DNA of 64,000 nucleotides from Chlorobium sp. N1 (GTDB taxonomy: Bacteria > Bacteroidota > Chlorobiia > Chlorobiales > Chlorobiaceae): positions 434,001 to 498,000 of the forward strand of contig NZ_SJPA01000001.1 of NCBI RefSeq assembly GCF_004332115.1, given 5' to 3'. The notes beneath the pieces were generated by a model. The model ran no database searches. It was given only the letters and a program-made list of their open reading frames with translations, and was not told the origin of the DNA. The position numbers and the translations under genes are program-made. Shown piece by piece: positions 40,504-50,795 of the stretch (position 1 is its first letter; each line of letters begins with the position of its first letter).

Positions 40504-41825
40504 CACTCCCCGGCCTCCTCCCCCCTGCGCCTGGAATGGCGCTCGTTGGAGGAGGGTACCAGCGAAATGGTGGTATCGTGGTCCGAGAGCAGCTGCTGGA
40601 TACCGATGGCCTCCATGGCGTCGGCGTCGTCGAGGTTGAGCTGCAGGTCGCACCGGTCGCAGTTGCGGTCGCAGAAGGTCGGTTCGTACGAATCCGGCTC
40701 CTTGTACGTGGTGATCACCCCCTCGTAGTTGCGCAGCACCACCTTGTTGGTCGACCAGGAGATCAGGTAGTTCGGCATGACGGGGATCTTCCCTCCGCCG
40801 CCAGGCGCGTCGATGACGTAGGTCGGCACACAAAAGCCGCTCGTATGTCCGATCAGGCTCTCGAGGATCTCGATCCCCTTGCCGACCGGCGTGCGGAAGT
40901 GCGAAAGCCCCTCGGAAAGATCGCACTGGTAGAGATAGTAGGGGCGCACCCGGTTGCGGACCAGCTTGTGGACGAGCGCCTTCATGATGCGCGGGCAGTC
41001 GTTGATGCCGGAGAGCAGCACGGTCTGGTTGCCGAGCGGTACGCCGCCATCGGCCAGGCGCGCCAGCGCATTCTTCGACGACTGCGTGATCTCGCGCGGA
41101 TGGTTGAAATGGGTGTTCACCCAGACCGGCTGGTACTTTTTCAGCACCGCCACGAGCTCCGGGGTGATGCGCTGCGGCAGCACCACGGGAGTGCGTGTGC
41201 CGATGCGGATGACCTCGACGTGTTCGATCGCGTGCAGCTCACCGAGGATCCAGTCGAGATAGTCGTCGGAGAGCAGGAACGGGTCTCCGCCGCTGAGCAG
41301 GACGTCGCGCACCTGCGGCGTACGCCGGATGTAGTCGATGCCCTCACGGATGGCCGAACGGCCGGGAATGGTATCCTTGTCGCCGACCTTGCGCTTGCGG
41401 GTGCAGTGGCGGCAGTACATCGGGCAGGTGTTGCTGACAAGCAGCAGCACCCGGTCGGGATAGCGGTGGGTGACGCACGGTGCCGGGCTGTCGGCGTCCT
41501 CATGCAGCGGATCGGCCATGTCGCCATGCATGATCTCCAGCTCGCGGGGCGAGGGGACACTCTGCAGGAAGACCGGGTCGTTCTCCATGTCCAGGATATT
41601 GATGAGCGAGAGGTAGTAGGGGGTGATGGACATCGGGAACTTCTCGACGGCCTTGCCGAAGTCCCTCCGCTGCTCGTCGGAAAGGGTGATGCCGAGCAGG
41701 CGTTCGAAGGTGGCGAGGTCGCGGATGCTGTGGCGCATCTGCCACTTCCAGTCGTTCCAGTCCGCAACGGTTGCGGCCGGATCGATGCTCTTGATGATCT
41801 GCTGCTGTGTCGGAGAGAGAGGCAT
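40503..41825 (-). CDS. ablA: Lysine 2,3-aminomutase AblA
   Basis: A 440-aa radical SAM/PLP enzyme. The cluster cysteines are C134, C138 and C141 (CPMYCRHC), and the SAM-binding region is [10 protein letters not shown]. The PLP lysine lies in [14 protein letters not shown], and a C-terminal cysteine cluster (CDRNCDRC) probably binds zinc. It converts L-alpha-lysine to L-beta-lysine, the precursor of the osmolyte made by AblB. A MarR-type regulator precedes it by 6 bp on the same strand. Confidence 0.95.
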   Translation of the reverse strand: MPLSPTQQQIIKSIDPAATVADWNDWKWQMRHSIRDLATFERLLGITLSDEQRRDFGKAVEKFPMSITPYYLSLINILDMENDPVFLQSVPSPRELEIMHGDMADPLHEDADSPAPCVTHRYPDRVLLLVSNTCPMYCRHCTRKRKVGDKDTIPGRSAIREGIDYIRRTPQVRDVLLSGGDPFLLSDDYLDWILGELHAIEHVEVIRIGTRTPVVLPQRITPELVAVLKKYQPVWVNTHFNHPREITQSSKNALARLADGGVPLGNQTVLLSGINDCPRIMKALVHKLVRNRVRPYYLYQCDLSEGLSHFRTPVGKGIEILESLIGHTSGFCVPTYVIDAPGGGGKIPVMPNYLISWSTNKVVLRNYEGVITTYKEPDSYEPTFCDRNCDRCDLQLNLDDADAMEAIGIQQLLSDHDTTISLVPSSNERHSRRRGEEAGE

Positions 41826-41831
41826 AGGGTT

Positions 41832-42293
41832 TTACAGGTGGACGATTTCCGGATCGAGATGGTCGGCGAGCCTGCCGAGCAGACGCGAGAGCTGCTCCTG
41901 CTCATCCAGGCTCATGCGGCCGAGGGCCCTGGCATAGGAATCGCGCATCAGTTCGGGCACCGAGTCGACGAGCGCCTGCCCCTCCGGCGTCACGGAAAGC
42001 AGGACCTTGCGCTGGTCCTCCTGCGAACGCGAACGGGAGACGAGGCCACGCGCCTCGAGCCGGTCGAGGATGCCGTTGACCGTGCTCGCACCGAGGTGCA
42101 GCTCGGCGGCAAGCTGCGAGAGGGTGCGCACACTCTCTTTCTCGAGGGCCTGCAGGCAGAGAAACTGCGGGGAGGTGATCTTCCACTCCCGGTAGAGCCT
42201 TCTGGAGTGCACGTCGAGCGCCCTCGTGATGCGTCGCAGGGCATGATACCCCCTGCCGTCGGGACTGCTTGGAGCCAACACGGAATGCGGCAT
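41832..42293 (-). CDS. MarR-family transcriptional regulator, probably controlling the abl operon
   Basis: 153 aa with a winged helix: [12 protein letters not shown], then [48 protein letters not shown], the full MarR DNA-binding core. ATG 42293 gives the standard length; the frame is open further upstream. It is the first gene of the regulator-ablA-symporter-ablB operon. Tandem palindrome-like repeats at 42322-42350, just upstream of its start, are the likely binding site. The signal (salt, small molecule) is unknown. Confidence 0.9.
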   Translation of the reverse strand: MPHSVLAPSSPDGRGYHALRRITRALDVHSRRLYREWKITSPQFLCLQALEKESVRTLSQLAAELHLGASTVNGILDRLEARGLVSRSRSQEDQRKVLLSVTPEGQALVDSVPELMRDSYARALGRMSLDEQEQLSRLLGRLADHLDPEIVHL

Positions 42294-42321
42294 GATCCAC
42301 GGAAATCTGGTTATGAGAAAC

Positions 42322-42350
42322 TTTCGCACACGATATTTTCGTACACGAAA
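42322..42350. promoter_or_regulatory. Tandem operator-like repeats upstream of the MarR-abl operon
   Basis: TTTCGCACACGA (42322-42333) and TTTCGTACACGA (42337-42348) are identical at 11 of 12 positions and spaced by 15 bp. The second lies within an inverted repeat (TTTCGT-AC-ACGAAA, 42337-42350). They lie 29-57 bp upstream of the MarR start on the minus strand, in AT-rich promoter-like sequence. Confidence 0.6.
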
Positions 42351-42420
42351 CATTCGATCATAACCTACACAAACCCGTCCAATAATGCAAGCCGTACGGA
42401 AAACAACCCCGGAAAGCCCC

Positions 42421-43554
42421 TCAGGGCTTGACCCACTGGCGCTGACGGTGGGAGGCCAGGCCGGCGGCGAGCACCTTCTGGACGACGAGCCCGTCGGCGA
42501 AGGAGGCCGCGTCGGGAATGCGCCCCTCACCGTTGCGCAGGGCTTTGACGGCCCGGTGGGCAAGGAAGGCGAATCCGACGGCGAAGATGCCGTGGACGGC
42601 CAGCGAAGAGTGGCGGATCTTCTCCTGCAGGACGAGCTCGTCCCAGGGGAGGATCGGCTCGACCTGCGTCCAGCGGGGTGCGTCGACGAGACTGCGCGAC
42701 CCCTTCGAGCCGCCGGTCCCGACCTCCCAGAGCCGGCCCGCCCCGTCGAGCCGTATTGACTTCAGGCTGCCGGAGACCTCGAAGGAGAACCAGGTGTAGG
42801 AGCCGACCGTCGTGACCTGCATGAGGGAGGGGGCGGCGAGGGCGATCGAGGAGGGACCGAAGCGCATCTGCATCGAGAAGCTGTCGTCGGAGGTTGCCGC
42901 CCGCATCCGTCCCTCGCGGTCGGGCCGCTGCGGAACGCTGGTCGTGAGGTTGCAGGAGACCTCGGCGATCTCGCCGATGAGGAAGCGGTTGAGGTCTATG
43001 AGGTGCGAGCCGATTGCGCCGAGCGCTCCCCCGCCCCGCTCCCGGTCGCTCCACCAGCTCCACTGGAGATCGGGACGGCTGCGGCTCGAAAGGTTGACGA
43101 TCGCGCGCACGTCGTAGACCCTGCCGATCTCGCCGCTCTCGATCATCTGTTTCATGGTGCGGACCGCCGGGTGCATCCGGAGCTGGTGGTCGAGGAGGGC
43201 GAGGCCCGGAGAGACGAGCGAAGCGTTGAACATCGATTCGGCCTCGGCGACCGAGAGGGCGAAGGGCTTTTCGCAGATGACGCTCCGGCCCCGCTCGAGC
43301 AGGGCCGTGACCATCTCACGATGCAGGAAGGGAGGCGTGGTCACACAGACGAGGTCCAGCTCGCAGTCGAGCAGCCGGCGCCAGTCGGCGAAGCCTTCCG
43401 TGATGGCGAAGGACTCCATGAACTTCTTCCGGTGCTTCTCGGTGGGACTGGCGACGGCCGCAAGCTCGGCATCGTCCATCAGCGAGAACGCGGGAGCCTG
43501 GGCGATACGCGACCACCCGCTTCCAAGGAAACCGACCCGTACCTTTTCTTTCAT
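42421..43554 (-). CDS. Gfo/Idh/MocA-family NAD(P)-dependent oxidoreductase
   Basis: 377 aa. The N-terminal Rossmann motif is [12 protein letters not shown], the family signature is [13 protein letters not shown], and the second domain includes [22 protein letters not shown] with the catalytic-type His. Such enzymes oxidise or reduce sugars, inositols, or biliverdin-like substrates; the substrate cannot be told here. ATG 43554 gives the family start [11 protein letters not shown]. It is separated from hemN by a terminator, so it is probably expressed alone. Confidence 0.9.
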   Translation of the reverse strand: MKEKVRVGFLGSGWSRIAQAPAFSLMDDAELAAVASPTEKHRKKFMESFAITEGFADWRRLLDCELDLVCVTTPPFLHREMVTALLERGRSVICEKPFALSVAEAESMFNASLVSPGLALLDHQLRMHPAVRTMKQMIESGEIGRVYDVRAIVNLSSRSRPDLQWSWWSDRERGGGALGAIGSHLIDLNRFLIGEIAEVSCNLTTSVPQRPDREGRMRAATSDDSFSMQMRFGPSSIALAAPSLMQVTTVGSYTWFSFEVSGSLKSIRLDGAGRLWEVGTGGSKGSRSLVDAPRWTQVEPILPWDELVLQEKIRHSSLAVHGIFAVGFAFLAHRAVKALRNGEGRIPDAASFADGLVVQKVLAAGLASHRQRQWVKP

Positions 43555-43564
43555 CGTCCGGACA

Positions 43565-43594
43565 TAAAAAAAGGGTGACCGCAATCACCCTTTT
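43565..43594 (-). terminator. Rho-independent terminator after hemN
   Basis: AAAAGGGTGA and TCACCCTTTT pair around a 6-nt loop. On the minus strand the stem is followed by a T-run. It lies about 20 bp past the hemN stop and just before the oxidoreductase start. Confidence 0.85.
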
Positions 43595-43613
43595 CAGTTG
43601 GAATGGAGCCGCC

Positions 43614-45038
43614 TCAGAGAGCCTTTTCCTTCTGTTCCTTGGCGAGCCGGGCCTTTTCGATATAGCCCTTCTGGATATCGCGCGAGACGTTGTAGGCCTT
43701 CGAGAGGCTGTCAGAGCGCCAGAGCAGGGCGTCGAAGGCCATGCAGATGTTGCGCAGATAGGGGATGCCCGCCTCGGTAACCCTCACGCTCTTCTCTCCG
43801 AGAACGACCATGCCGTCGTTCTGCATGTCCTCGAGGCGCATGAGCGTGACGTCGAGCTCGTCGGTGTAGAGCTTCGGATCGGCCCATGAGGTCTCCTGGC
43901 GGCACATGAGGTTGAGGATATGGCGGCGGAGCACAAGGTCCTCGTCGGTAAGCAGGTGGCCGCGGTGCAGCGGGAAGCGTCCCTCGTTGACCGCCTTGAT
44001 ATAGGCGCCGTCGGTCCGCTCGTTCTGTGCGAAGGCGTACCAGGTGTCGCTGATGGAGGAGGAACCGAGCGCCAGCATCATCTGGGTGGTGTTCTCGGTA
44101 TAGCCCATGAAGTTGCGGTGCAGGGTGCCACTCTTTGCCGCCTCGTAGAGCGCATCGCCCTCGATGGCGAAGTGGTCCATGCCGATCTCGTGGTAGCCGA
44201 TCGACTCGAGCATCGCACGTCCCTTGTCGTAGAGTTCCTGCTTTGCGTCACCCACCGGAAGATCCTCTTCCTTGAAGCGGCGCTGCCCCTCGTACATATG
44301 GGGGTTGTGGCCGTAAGCGTAGAAGGCGAGGCGGTCGGGACGAAGCTCCATGACCTTCTCGATGGTGTCGGTGATGGTGGCGAGGGTCTGCTTCGGAAGA
44401 CCGTAGACCAAATCGAAGTTGACGGAGGTGAAACCGATCTGGCGCGCCAAGTCGACCTTCTCCTTCACCAGCTCGAACGACTGGGGACGGTTGATCTCCT
44501 TCTGCACGATGGGGTCGAAATCCTGGATACCGAAGCTCACGCGGCGGAAACCGCCGTTATAGAGGGCCTCGAGATGCTCGCGGGTGGTGGAGCGGGGGTT
44601 GGTCTCGAAGCTGAAGATATGACCCTCCATGCGGTTGACGTGGCTGAAGAGGCCGTCGATGAGGCGGGTGAGGTTCCGGGGGCTGAGGAAGGTCGGGGTG
44701 CCGCCGCCGATGTGCAGCTCCTTGACGTTGAGCGTGCCGGGAAAGACGTCGAGGTACATCTGCCACTCCTTGAGGAGCGCATCGATGTAGGGATCCTCGT
44801 ACGAGTGGTCCTGGGTGCGGTGGGCGTTGCAGCCGCAGAAATAGCAGTAGTTCTCGCAGTAGGGGATGTGGATGTACATGCTGATCCCGGAGGTCTCGTT
44901 GCTGTCGTTGAAGCCCTTGACCATCGCCTCCTTCCACTGCTCCTGGGTGATGCCGTCGGTGCTCCAGGAGGGAATGGTCGGGTAGCTGGTGTAGCGGGGA
45001 CCGGGATTGCTGTATTTCTCTGCGAGATTTGTTGCCAT
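43614..45038 (-). CDS. hemN: Oxygen-independent coproporphyrinogen III oxidase HemN
   Basis: A 474-aa radical SAM enzyme with the HemN cluster motif [10 protein letters not shown] (C61, C65, C68, C70), [10 protein letters not shown] and [20 protein letters not shown] at residues 14-20 marks true HemN rather than HemW. It decarboxylates coproporphyrinogen III twice under anaerobic conditions for haem and bacteriochlorophyll synthesis. ATG 45038 is preceded by GAGGA. Upstream is an AT-rich promoter region. Confidence 0.95.
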   Translation of the reverse strand: MATNLAEKYSNPGPRYTSYPTIPSWSTDGITQEQWKEAMVKGFNDSNETSGISMYIHIPYCENYCYFCGCNAHRTQDHSYEDPYIDALLKEWQMYLDVFPGTLNVKELHIGGGTPTFLSPRNLTRLIDGLFSHVNRMEGHIFSFETNPRSTTREHLEALYNGGFRRVSFGIQDFDPIVQKEINRPQSFELVKEKVDLARQIGFTSVNFDLVYGLPKQTLATITDTIEKVMELRPDRLAFYAYGHNPHMYEGQRRFKEEDLPVGDAKQELYDKGRAMLESIGYHEIGMDHFAIEGDALYEAAKSGTLHRNFMGYTENTTQMMLALGSSSISDTWYAFAQNERTDGAYIKAVNEGRFPLHRGHLLTDEDLVLRRHILNLMCRQETSWADPKLYTDELDVTLMRLEDMQNDGMVVLGEKSVRVTEAGIPYLRNICMAFDALLWRSDSLSKAYNVSRDIQKGYIEKARLAKEQKEKAL

Positions 45039-45194
45039 TGCTGTCTTCCTCAAGAAATGAAATATTATTTTTTTAAATTCGACATTCTTCAAAATACACA
45101 AAACTCGGCAATTTCATAAACCCGTCAGGCACCGTGCCGCCCCCGGCCGGACTGCCCGGAAGCAGTTCCGCCTGCCATTATATTTCTTCAGGAT

Positions 45195-45722
45195 ATGAGC
45201 TTACAGCATACGGCATCAGCGACCCCGCAGGTCGGCATCATCATGGGCTCCGACTCTGATTTCGAGATCATGAGGGAGGCCGCGAAGGTGCTCGACGAGT
45301 TCGGCGTCCCCTCCGAAATATCGGTCATCTCCGCGCACCGCACCCCGCGCGACCTCGAAGCCTATGCCAGCGGAGCGCGCGCCCGCGGCCTCAGGGCAAT
45401 CATCGCCGGCGCAGGCGGGGCCGCCCACCTGCCGGGAGTGACCGCCGCCATGACGGAGCTGCCGGTCATCGGCGTGCCGATCTTCAGCAAGAAGCTCAGC
45501 GGCCAGGACTCGCTCTACTCGATCGTCCAGATGCCGGCCGGCATCCCGGTGGCGACCGTCGGCATCGACAACGCCCGCAACGCCGCGCTCCTGGCCGTCC
45601 AGATCCTGGCGCTGGCCGACCCGAAGCTCATGGAGGCGTTCGTCGCCTTCCGAGAAAAGCTCGCGGAGGCTTCGCGCCAGAAGACCGAAAAGATCCGCCA
45701 GCGACTCGGTGAAAACGGCTGA
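45195..45722 (+). CDS. purE: N5-carboxyaminoimidazole ribonucleotide mutase PurE
   Basis: 175 aa. The GSDSD nucleotide-binding motif is at residues 18-22, with [20 protein letters not shown] and [23 protein letters not shown] after it. It catalyses the CAIR-forming step of de novo purine synthesis. Its last 14 bp overlap the next gene. Confidence 0.96.
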   Translation: MSLQHTASATPQVGIIMGSDSDFEIMREAAKVLDEFGVPSEISVISAHRTPRDLEAYASGARARGLRAIIAGAGGAAHLPGVTAAMTELPVIGVPIFSKKLSGQDSLYSIVQMPAGIPVATVGIDNARNAALLAVQILALADPKLMEAFVAFREKLAEASRQKTEKIRQRLGENG

Positions 45723-46206
45723 GGAATGGATCGGAAGCCTCGGGCTGCGGCAGCATCCCGAGGGGGGCTGGTACCGTGAAAGCTGGCGCAGCGACGGCAG
45801 CTACCCCTTCGACGCCGGCAGTCCGTTCAAAGGTCCGCGCTCTTTTTCGACCGCCATCTACTACCTCTTGCGGGAAGACGAGCGATCCTGCCTGCACAGG
45901 ATCGGCTCCGACGAGCTCTGGCTATGGCATGCGGGCGCTGCGCTGAGGGTGGACATGCTTGCAGGAGGGCACCGCGCATTCACGCTCGGTTCCGATCCCG
46001 ATGCCGGAGAGGTCCTGCAGGGTGTGGTGGAGGCAGGAGCATGGTTCGGGGCATCCCTCGAGAGCCCCTCACCCGGCAGCTACGCCCTCGTCAGCTGCGT
46101 GGTGGCGCCGGGATTCGACTTCGGGGACTTCGTGATGGCGGAGCGCCGGGAGCTCCTGGAGCGGTACCCGAAAGAGCACGGAATCATCGAGAAACTGACG
46201 CGGTAA
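45709..46206 (+). CDS. DUF985 cupin-family protein
   Basis: A 165-aa cupin of the DUF985 type: [17 protein letters not shown] at the start, [33 protein letters not shown] in the middle and [21 protein letters not shown] near the end. The fold is a beta-barrel; no enzyme activity is established. The GTG start at 45709 lies inside purE, and the only nearby ATG is out of frame. The overlap suggests co-expression with purE. Confidence 0.85.
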   Translation: MKTAEEWIGSLGLRQHPEGGWYRESWRSDGSYPFDAGSPFKGPRSFSTAIYYLLREDERSCLHRIGSDELWLWHAGAALRVDMLAGGHRAFTLGSDPDAGEVLQGVVEAGAWFGASLESPSPGSYALVSCVVAPGFDFGDFVMAERRELLERYPKEHGIIEKLTR

Positions 46207-46331
46207 TAATTGTTATATTCGCTCCAGATTTTCCGTTCTTTTTTTTACCTTACGGCACGTTACGCCATTTTTGCCCCCGACCCCGCAGGCACGGCGGCAG
46301 ACACACTGATACCCTGAAAAATACAAGAGCC

Positions 46332-47621
46332 ATGAAAAAGAGAGTCGTTATCGTCGGAGGCGGTTTCACGGGCATGAACGCAGCCCGCGTCCTCGGCAAC
46401 AGAGACGATGTTGAAGTCACCCTTATCGACAGGCGGAACTACCACCTGTTCCAACCGCTCCTCTACCAGGTCGCCATGTCGGCACTCGACGAGGGAGACA
46501 TCGCCGCGCCGCTGCGCAACATGCTCTCCATCTACGACAACATCACCGTCTACAAGGGCATCGTCGAGCGCATCGACGCTGAGAACCACACCATCCACAC
46601 CGACTTCGGTCCGGTCGAGTACGACTACCTGATCCTGGCCTGCGGCGTGCGCCACCACTATTTCGGCAACAACCAGTGGGAGGAGAACGCACCGGGCCTG
46701 AAAACGCTCTCGCAGGCCAAGGAGATCCGCCGCCGCATCCTCGAAGCCTACGAGGCGGCCGAGCGCAGCAGCGATCCGGTCGAGCGCAAGAAGCTCCTCA
46801 CCTTCGTCATCGTCGGCGGCGGCCCCACGGGCGTCGAGCTTGCCGGTTCGATCGGCGAGATGAGCCGCTACACCCTCTCGAAGCTCTACCACCAGATCGA
46901 CCCGAAACTGACGCGCATCTTCATCGTCGAGGCCGCCCCGCGCATCCTCGGCTCCTTCGCGCCCGAACTTGCCAGCAAGGCGACCCGATCGCTCGAGCAG
47001 CTGGGAGTCCAGATCTGGACCAGCAGCATGGTCAGCGACGTCGACGAGAACGGCGTGCAGATCGGCAACGAGCGCATCGAAGCGGCCACCGTCCTCTGGG
47101 CGGCCGGCGTCACGGCCATCAAGCTCGGCGACAACTTCGGTGCCGAAACCGACCGCATCGGAAGGATCGTCGTCGAAGGCGACCTCTCCGTGCCGGGCCA
47201 CCCCGAGATCTTCGTCGGCGGCGACCAGGCATGCTCCCTCAACGCGGAAGGCAAGCCCCTTCCCGGCATGGCTCCCGTCGCGCTTCAGCAGGGCAACTTC
47301 ATCGGAAGGACCATCCTGCGCGACCTCAAGGGCAAGGCCCGCAAGGCGTTCCAGTACAAGGACAAGGGCCAGATGGCCACCATCGGCAAGAACCGCGCGA
47401 TCGTCCAGATCGGCAACGTCAAGTTCGACGGCGCACCGGCCTGGTTCGCATGGCTCCTGGTCCACATCTACTACCTCACCAGCTTCAAGCACCGCGTCTT
47501 CGTCCTGATGCAGTGGGGATGGTCCTACTTCACCTTCGGCTTCGGCGCCCGGCTCATCGTCAACCGCGAGTGGCGGTTCTACCCCGAGGCCGGACCGCAC
47601 CGCAAGGAGCCCGCGCCGTGA
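46332..47621 (+). CDS. ndh: Type II NADH dehydrogenase (NDH-2)
   Basis: A 429-aa FAD enzyme of the NDH-2 family. FAD-binding GGGFTGMNAAR is at the N-terminus, NADH-binding VIVGGGPTGVELAGSI is near 160, and IFVGGDQACSLNAEGKPLPGMAPVALQQG is the C-terminal FAD site. An amphipathic/hydrophobic C-terminal region (WFAWLLVHIYYLTSFKHRVFVLMQWGWSYFTF) anchors it to the membrane. It would reduce menaquinone with NADH without pumping protons. A small membrane protein gene overlaps its stop codon. Confidence 0.93.
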   Translation: MKKRVVIVGGGFTGMNAARVLGNRDDVEVTLIDRRNYHLFQPLLYQVAMSALDEGDIAAPLRNMLSIYDNITVYKGIVERIDAENHTIHTDFGPVEYDYLILACGVRHHYFGNNQWEENAPGLKTLSQAKEIRRRILEAYEAAERSSDPVERKKLLTFVIVGGGPTGVELAGSIGEMSRYTLSKLYHQIDPKLTRIFIVEAAPRILGSFAPELASKATRSLEQLGVQIWTSSMVSDVDENGVQIGNERIEAATVLWAAGVTAIKLGDNFGAETDRIGRIVVEGDLSVPGHPEIFVGGDQACSLNAEGKPLPGMAPVALQQGNFIGRTILRDLKGKARKAFQYKDKGQMATIGKNRAIVQIGNVKFDGAPAWFAWLLVHIYYLTSFKHRVFVLMQWGWSYFTFGFGARLIVNREWRFYPEAGPHRKEPAP

Positions 47622-47830
47622 CGGCACGCCGCTTTGCGCCCGCCATCGCAGGACTCCTGACCGGAACGGCATTCCTCGGCCTGGCCGCCTGGCTTGCCTT
47701 CACCATGGGAGGCGCTGAAGGAGGGCTGGGCACCGACCTCACCCTCTACTGCCTGCTGACGGGCTCGTACGGCGCATGGCGTATCCTGCGCTCCTGGATG
47801 CTGTGGCGACAGAGGGAAGAAAACGCTTGA
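47618..47830 (+). CDS. Small two-helix membrane protein coupled to NDH-2
   Basis: 70 aa starting with GTG that overlaps the ndh stop by 4 bp (GTGA). Two hydrophobic segments (about residues 8-30 and 40-56) are followed by a basic tail (RSWMLWRQREENA). I recognise no family. The tight coupling suggests it accompanies NDH-2 in the membrane, but that is inference. Confidence 0.6.
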   Translation: MTARRFAPAIAGLLTGTAFLGLAAWLAFTMGGAEGGLGTDLTLYCLLTGSYGAWRILRSWMLWRQREENA

Positions 47831-47899
47831 AAGCAAGGCGATTCATCACTATACTTCTTCCCAAAGGCACTCCATCTCACCTGTAGTCCACTACCCGGC

Positions 47900-49105
47900 A
47901 TGAACACTCTTGCAGTAACCCGCGAAACCGAAGAGCAGCTCTTTTTCCACAACTACTCCCGCCTGCCGATAGCCGTCACATACGGCGAGGGCTCGTGGCT
48001 CGTCGGAGACGACGGAACGCGCTACCTCGACATGATCGCCGGCATCGGCGTCAACGCCCTCGGCTACGGGGACACCCGGCTCGAGAAGGCCATCGCGGAA
48101 CAGGCCGGGAAGCTCATCCACGCATCGAACCTTTTCCTGATGCGTCCCCAGTTCGAACTGGCGGCCAAGCTCATCGAGCTCTCCGGCCTCTCGAAAGTCT
48201 TCTTCGCCAACAGCGGGACCGAAGCCGTCGAAGCCGCCATAAAAATGGCCCGCAAGTGGGCCGTCGACCACGGCGACCAGGGGAAGAACGAGGTGCTCTC
48301 GCTGAGCAACTGCTTCCACGGCCGCACCTACGGCGCCATGTCGCTGACCGCCAAGCAGCAGTACGTCGAAGGGTTCCACCCGCTGCTGCCGGCCCTCGGC
48401 ATGGTGGACTTCAACGACGTCCGGGACCTCGAGCAGAAAGTCTCCGACCGGACGGCAGCGGTGTTCATCGAGGCGGTCCAGGGAGAGGGCGGCATCCACC
48501 GGGTGTCGAAGGAGTTCTGCCATCGCCTGATGGAGCTGCGCGAGAAGCACGGGTTCCTCATCGTGGCCGACGAGATCCAGGCCGGCTGCGGCAGGACCGG
48601 AACGTTCTTCAGCTACGAGCAGCTGGAGCTCGAGCCCGACCTCGTCTGCCTCGCAAAACCCCTCGGCGGCGGCCTTCCGCTCTCGGCCGTCATCGGCAGC
48701 GAGAAGGTGCAGGGCGTGCTCACCTACGGCAGCCACGGCACCACCTTCGGCGGCAACCCGGTCGCCTGTGCGGCGGGCCTGGCCATGATCAGGGCCATCG
48801 AGGAAGACCGGCTGATGGAGCGCGCCCGGGAGACCGGAGAGTTCTTCCAGGAAGAGCTCTCGAAGCTCAGGGAGCGCCATGCCGCCATCACGGATATCCG
48901 CCAGTACGGGCTCATGATCGGCATCACGGTCGAAGGCGAAGCCCGACACTATGTGGAGCGGGCCCTCCGGCACCGTGTCATCATGAACGCGACCAGCCGC
49001 AACGTGATCCGGCTCCTCCCCCCTCTCGTCATCACGAAGGAGGAGGCGCAGCGCTGCATCGGCGTGCTCGACGAACTCTTCACCGAGCAGGAGAACGGTG
49101 GCTGA
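47900..49105 (+). CDS. argD: Acetylornithine aminotransferase
   Basis: A 401-aa class III PLP aminotransferase. Landmarks are [30 protein letters not shown], the PLP-contacting [13 protein letters not shown] and the PLP lysine in [30 protein letters not shown] follows. The N-terminal [22 protein letters not shown] is typical of ArgD, which makes N-acetylornithine in arginine synthesis. Succinyldiaminopimelate aminotransferase activity is a known second role of this family. It overlaps the next gene by 8 bp. Confidence 0.92.
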   Translation: MNTLAVTRETEEQLFFHNYSRLPIAVTYGEGSWLVGDDGTRYLDMIAGIGVNALGYGDTRLEKAIAEQAGKLIHASNLFLMRPQFELAAKLIELSGLSKVFFANSGTEAVEAAIKMARKWAVDHGDQGKNEVLSLSNCFHGRTYGAMSLTAKQQYVEGFHPLLPALGMVDFNDVRDLEQKVSDRTAAVFIEAVQGEGGIHRVSKEFCHRLMELREKHGFLIVADEIQAGCGRTGTFFSYEQLELEPDLVCLAKPLGGGLPLSAVIGSEKVQGVLTYGSHGTTFGGNPVACAAGLAMIRAIEEDRLMERARETGEFFQEELSKLRERHAAITDIRQYGLMIGITVEGEARHYVERALRHRVIMNATSRNVIRLLPPLVITKEEAQRCIGVLDELFTEQENGG

Positions 49106-49334
49106 GAAGAAAAAAAGGACCGGGCGCCCGGAACCATCACGTGCGATGCCGCTCGGGCGGACAAACTATCTCGTCATTGCAGGCGGTGCGGCCCTGATCG
49201 TGCTCAGCTTCTGGGCGATGGCGATCGAGCACCGGGTCGACGGGTTCTTCGCCCTGAACGTCGCCCCGGTCCTGCTCGTCGGCGCCTATGCGGCCGTCGC
49301 CTTCGGCATCCTCATCCGTCCCCGCAGGCACTGA
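49098..49334 (+). CDS. DUF3098-like small membrane protein
   Basis: 78 aa with a basic N-terminus and two hydrophobic segments (about residues 24-44 and 53-73) ending IRPRRH. It resembles the DUF3098 proteins of the Bacteroidota/Chlorobiota group, of unknown function. The GTG start at 49098 lies within the end of argD. It is followed by a strong hairpin. Confidence 0.65.
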   Translation: MAEKKKRTGRPEPSRAMPLGRTNYLVIAGGAALIVLSFWAMAIEHRVDGFFALNVAPVLLVGAYAAVAFGILIRPRRH

Positions 49335-49378
49335 GCCATCTGCCGCCTCCGGCAGGAAGGCACCGGACAGGAAAGCAG

Positions 49379-49409
49379 GAGCGCCCCCGAGGGGCGCTCT
49401 TCGTGTTTC
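49379..49409. terminator. Hairpin terminator between the DUF3098 gene and tonB
   Basis: GAGCGCCCC and GGGGCGCTC form a perfect 9-bp stem around CGA, followed by TTCGTGTTT on the plus strand. It sits between convergent transcription units and may serve both. Confidence 0.75.
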
Positions 49410-49445
49410 ATGGGTGAACCGGGAAACCGCCCGAAGCGGCTGCGT

Positions 49446-50237
49446 TCAGTTGATCTGGAAGCGGATCGGCACGGTGAACCAGACCTTGATGGCCCGTCCG
49501 TTCTGCATGCCGGGAAAGTAGCGGGACTCCATGACGGAGCGGATGGCGACCTCGTCGAAGTGGGTGCAGTCGGCCGGTACGCGCTTCATCACCACAGCCC
49601 GCAGCGGACGGCCGTCCTCGCTGATGAGCACGCTGACAAAGACCTTCCCCTCGATCCCGGCGATGCGGGCCATCTCAGGATAATGCGGTTTCTTCTGGTC
49701 GAGGAACCCCGGCATCTTCTCGCAGGGGATGAAGACCGGCCCGCCCTCTCCCGTACCGTCGATGCTTTCGGTCTGTATGGCCTCGCGCAGCTCCTTCTGC
49801 GTAGCGATGGTCTGCTCGGCCGGCACCTCGTCCTCCTTGACCTTCCTGATCTTGCCGACGTTGGGAGCCGCTGCGGCAGGAGCCGCGGGGCGGACAGGAG
49901 CCGGCGGAGGGGCGGCGAGCGGAGGAGGAGGGGGAAGCTGGGTGACGCTGGTGACCACCTCGTAGCACTGGACCATCTGACCCGAGTGGCCGGAACCGCC
50001 GAAGAGCGAGGTGAGTCTCCCCCAGTTTGCCGCGAATACCCAGAAGACGAAAAGCAGAAGCACGGCGGTGATCACGCCGTGGGTCATGAAGATGTGCGCC
50101 TGGCGGCGGAGGGTGAGGTTGCCGTAGTGGATGCCGCGAAGGCGGTCGGTATCGAGATACTCCTCACCGAGCGACCATCGCGAGGCTTTTGCCTCGGCGT
50201 CGATTTCGCGATGTATGTTCTTGAGTCTTGACTGCAC
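49446..50237 (-). CDS. tonB: TonB-family energy transducer
   Basis: 263 aa. A cytoplasmic N-terminus of about 50 residues precedes a single membrane helix (GVITAVLLLFVFWVFAA). A proline/alanine-rich periplasmic spacer follows (LPPPPPLAAPPPAPVRPAAPAAAAP), and then a C-terminal TonB domain (KPHYPEMARIAGIEGKVFVSVLISEDGRPL). It carries proton-motive energy to outer-membrane receptors such as the one at 25187. The start is a GTG at 50237. Last gene of the exbB-exbD-exbD-tonB cluster. Confidence 0.92.
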   Translation of the reverse strand: MQSRLKNIHREIDAEAKASRWSLGEEYLDTDRLRGIHYGNLTLRRQAHIFMTHGVITAVLLLFVFWVFAANWGRLTSLFGGSGHSGQMVQCYEVVTSVTQLPPPPPLAAPPPAPVRPAAPAAAAPNVGKIRKVKEDEVPAEQTIATQKELREAIQTESIDGTGEGGPVFIPCEKMPGFLDQKKPHYPEMARIAGIEGKVFVSVLISEDGRPLRAVVMKRVPADCTHFDEVAIRSVMESRYFPGMQNGRAIKVWFTVPIRFQIN

Positions 50238-50269
50238 GGCTCGCCTGTTCTGTTCGGGTGAAGATTCGC

Positions 50270-50794
50270 CTATACGGCTTTCCTGATTTCCAGGTCGTCC
50301 TGGGGTGTGTAGTCGTCAAGGCTGAACCGGTCGATCTTCATCAGGTTCAGTTCGTCGATGATGTCGACAAGCTGCTTGTAGCGGGCTTTCTCGCCGATCT
50401 TGACAACGATCACCAGCTTGCTGTTCACTGTGGTCTGCTGGCGCAGGAGGCTGCGGAGCTCGCCGCTGAGCGAGAGCCGGGAATCGTCCTCCTCCTCATA
50501 GAGCGGAATGCGCTTCGGCCTGAGATCACCGAGGGAGCAGTAGGCCATGCCGTCGCCGGGAATGCGCAGCGTCAGGATGTTCGAGCCCGCCACCTTCACC
50601 TCGCCCCTTTCGGGAGGGATGTTGATCTCCATGGTGTTGGATTTGGAGAACGTGGTGGTCAGCATGAAGAACGTGAGCAGGAGAAAAGCCACGTCCACCA
50701 TCGGGGTCATGTCGAGGCGGAACCCGATGCGCCGGTTCTTCCGCTTCCCGGCCTTCCTGCCGCGCCCCTCTCCCGGAGTGTCGACCATACCCAT
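50270..50794 (-). CDS. exbD: ExbD/TolR-family protein (second copy)
   Basis: About 174 aa. A basic N-terminus precedes the ExbD signature [24 protein letters not shown], which carries the proton-path Asp and forms the single helix; the rest is periplasmic. Start ATG 50794 is preceded by AAAAGGAGG, 9 bp away, so the in-frame TTG at 50815 is unlikely to be used. It differs from the neighbouring copy in its periplasmic domain, which includes an acidic [15 protein letters not shown] stretch. Confidence 0.9.
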   Translation of the reverse strand: MGMVDTPGEGRGRKAGKRKNRRIGFRLDMTPMVDVAFLLLTFFMLTTTFSKSNTMEINIPPERGEVKVAGSNILTLRIPGDGMAYCSLGDLRPKRIPLYEEEDDSRLSLSGELRSLLRQQTTVNSKLVIVVKIGEKARYKQLVDIIDELNLMKIDRFSLDDYTPQDDLEIRKAV

Positions 50795-50795
50795 G

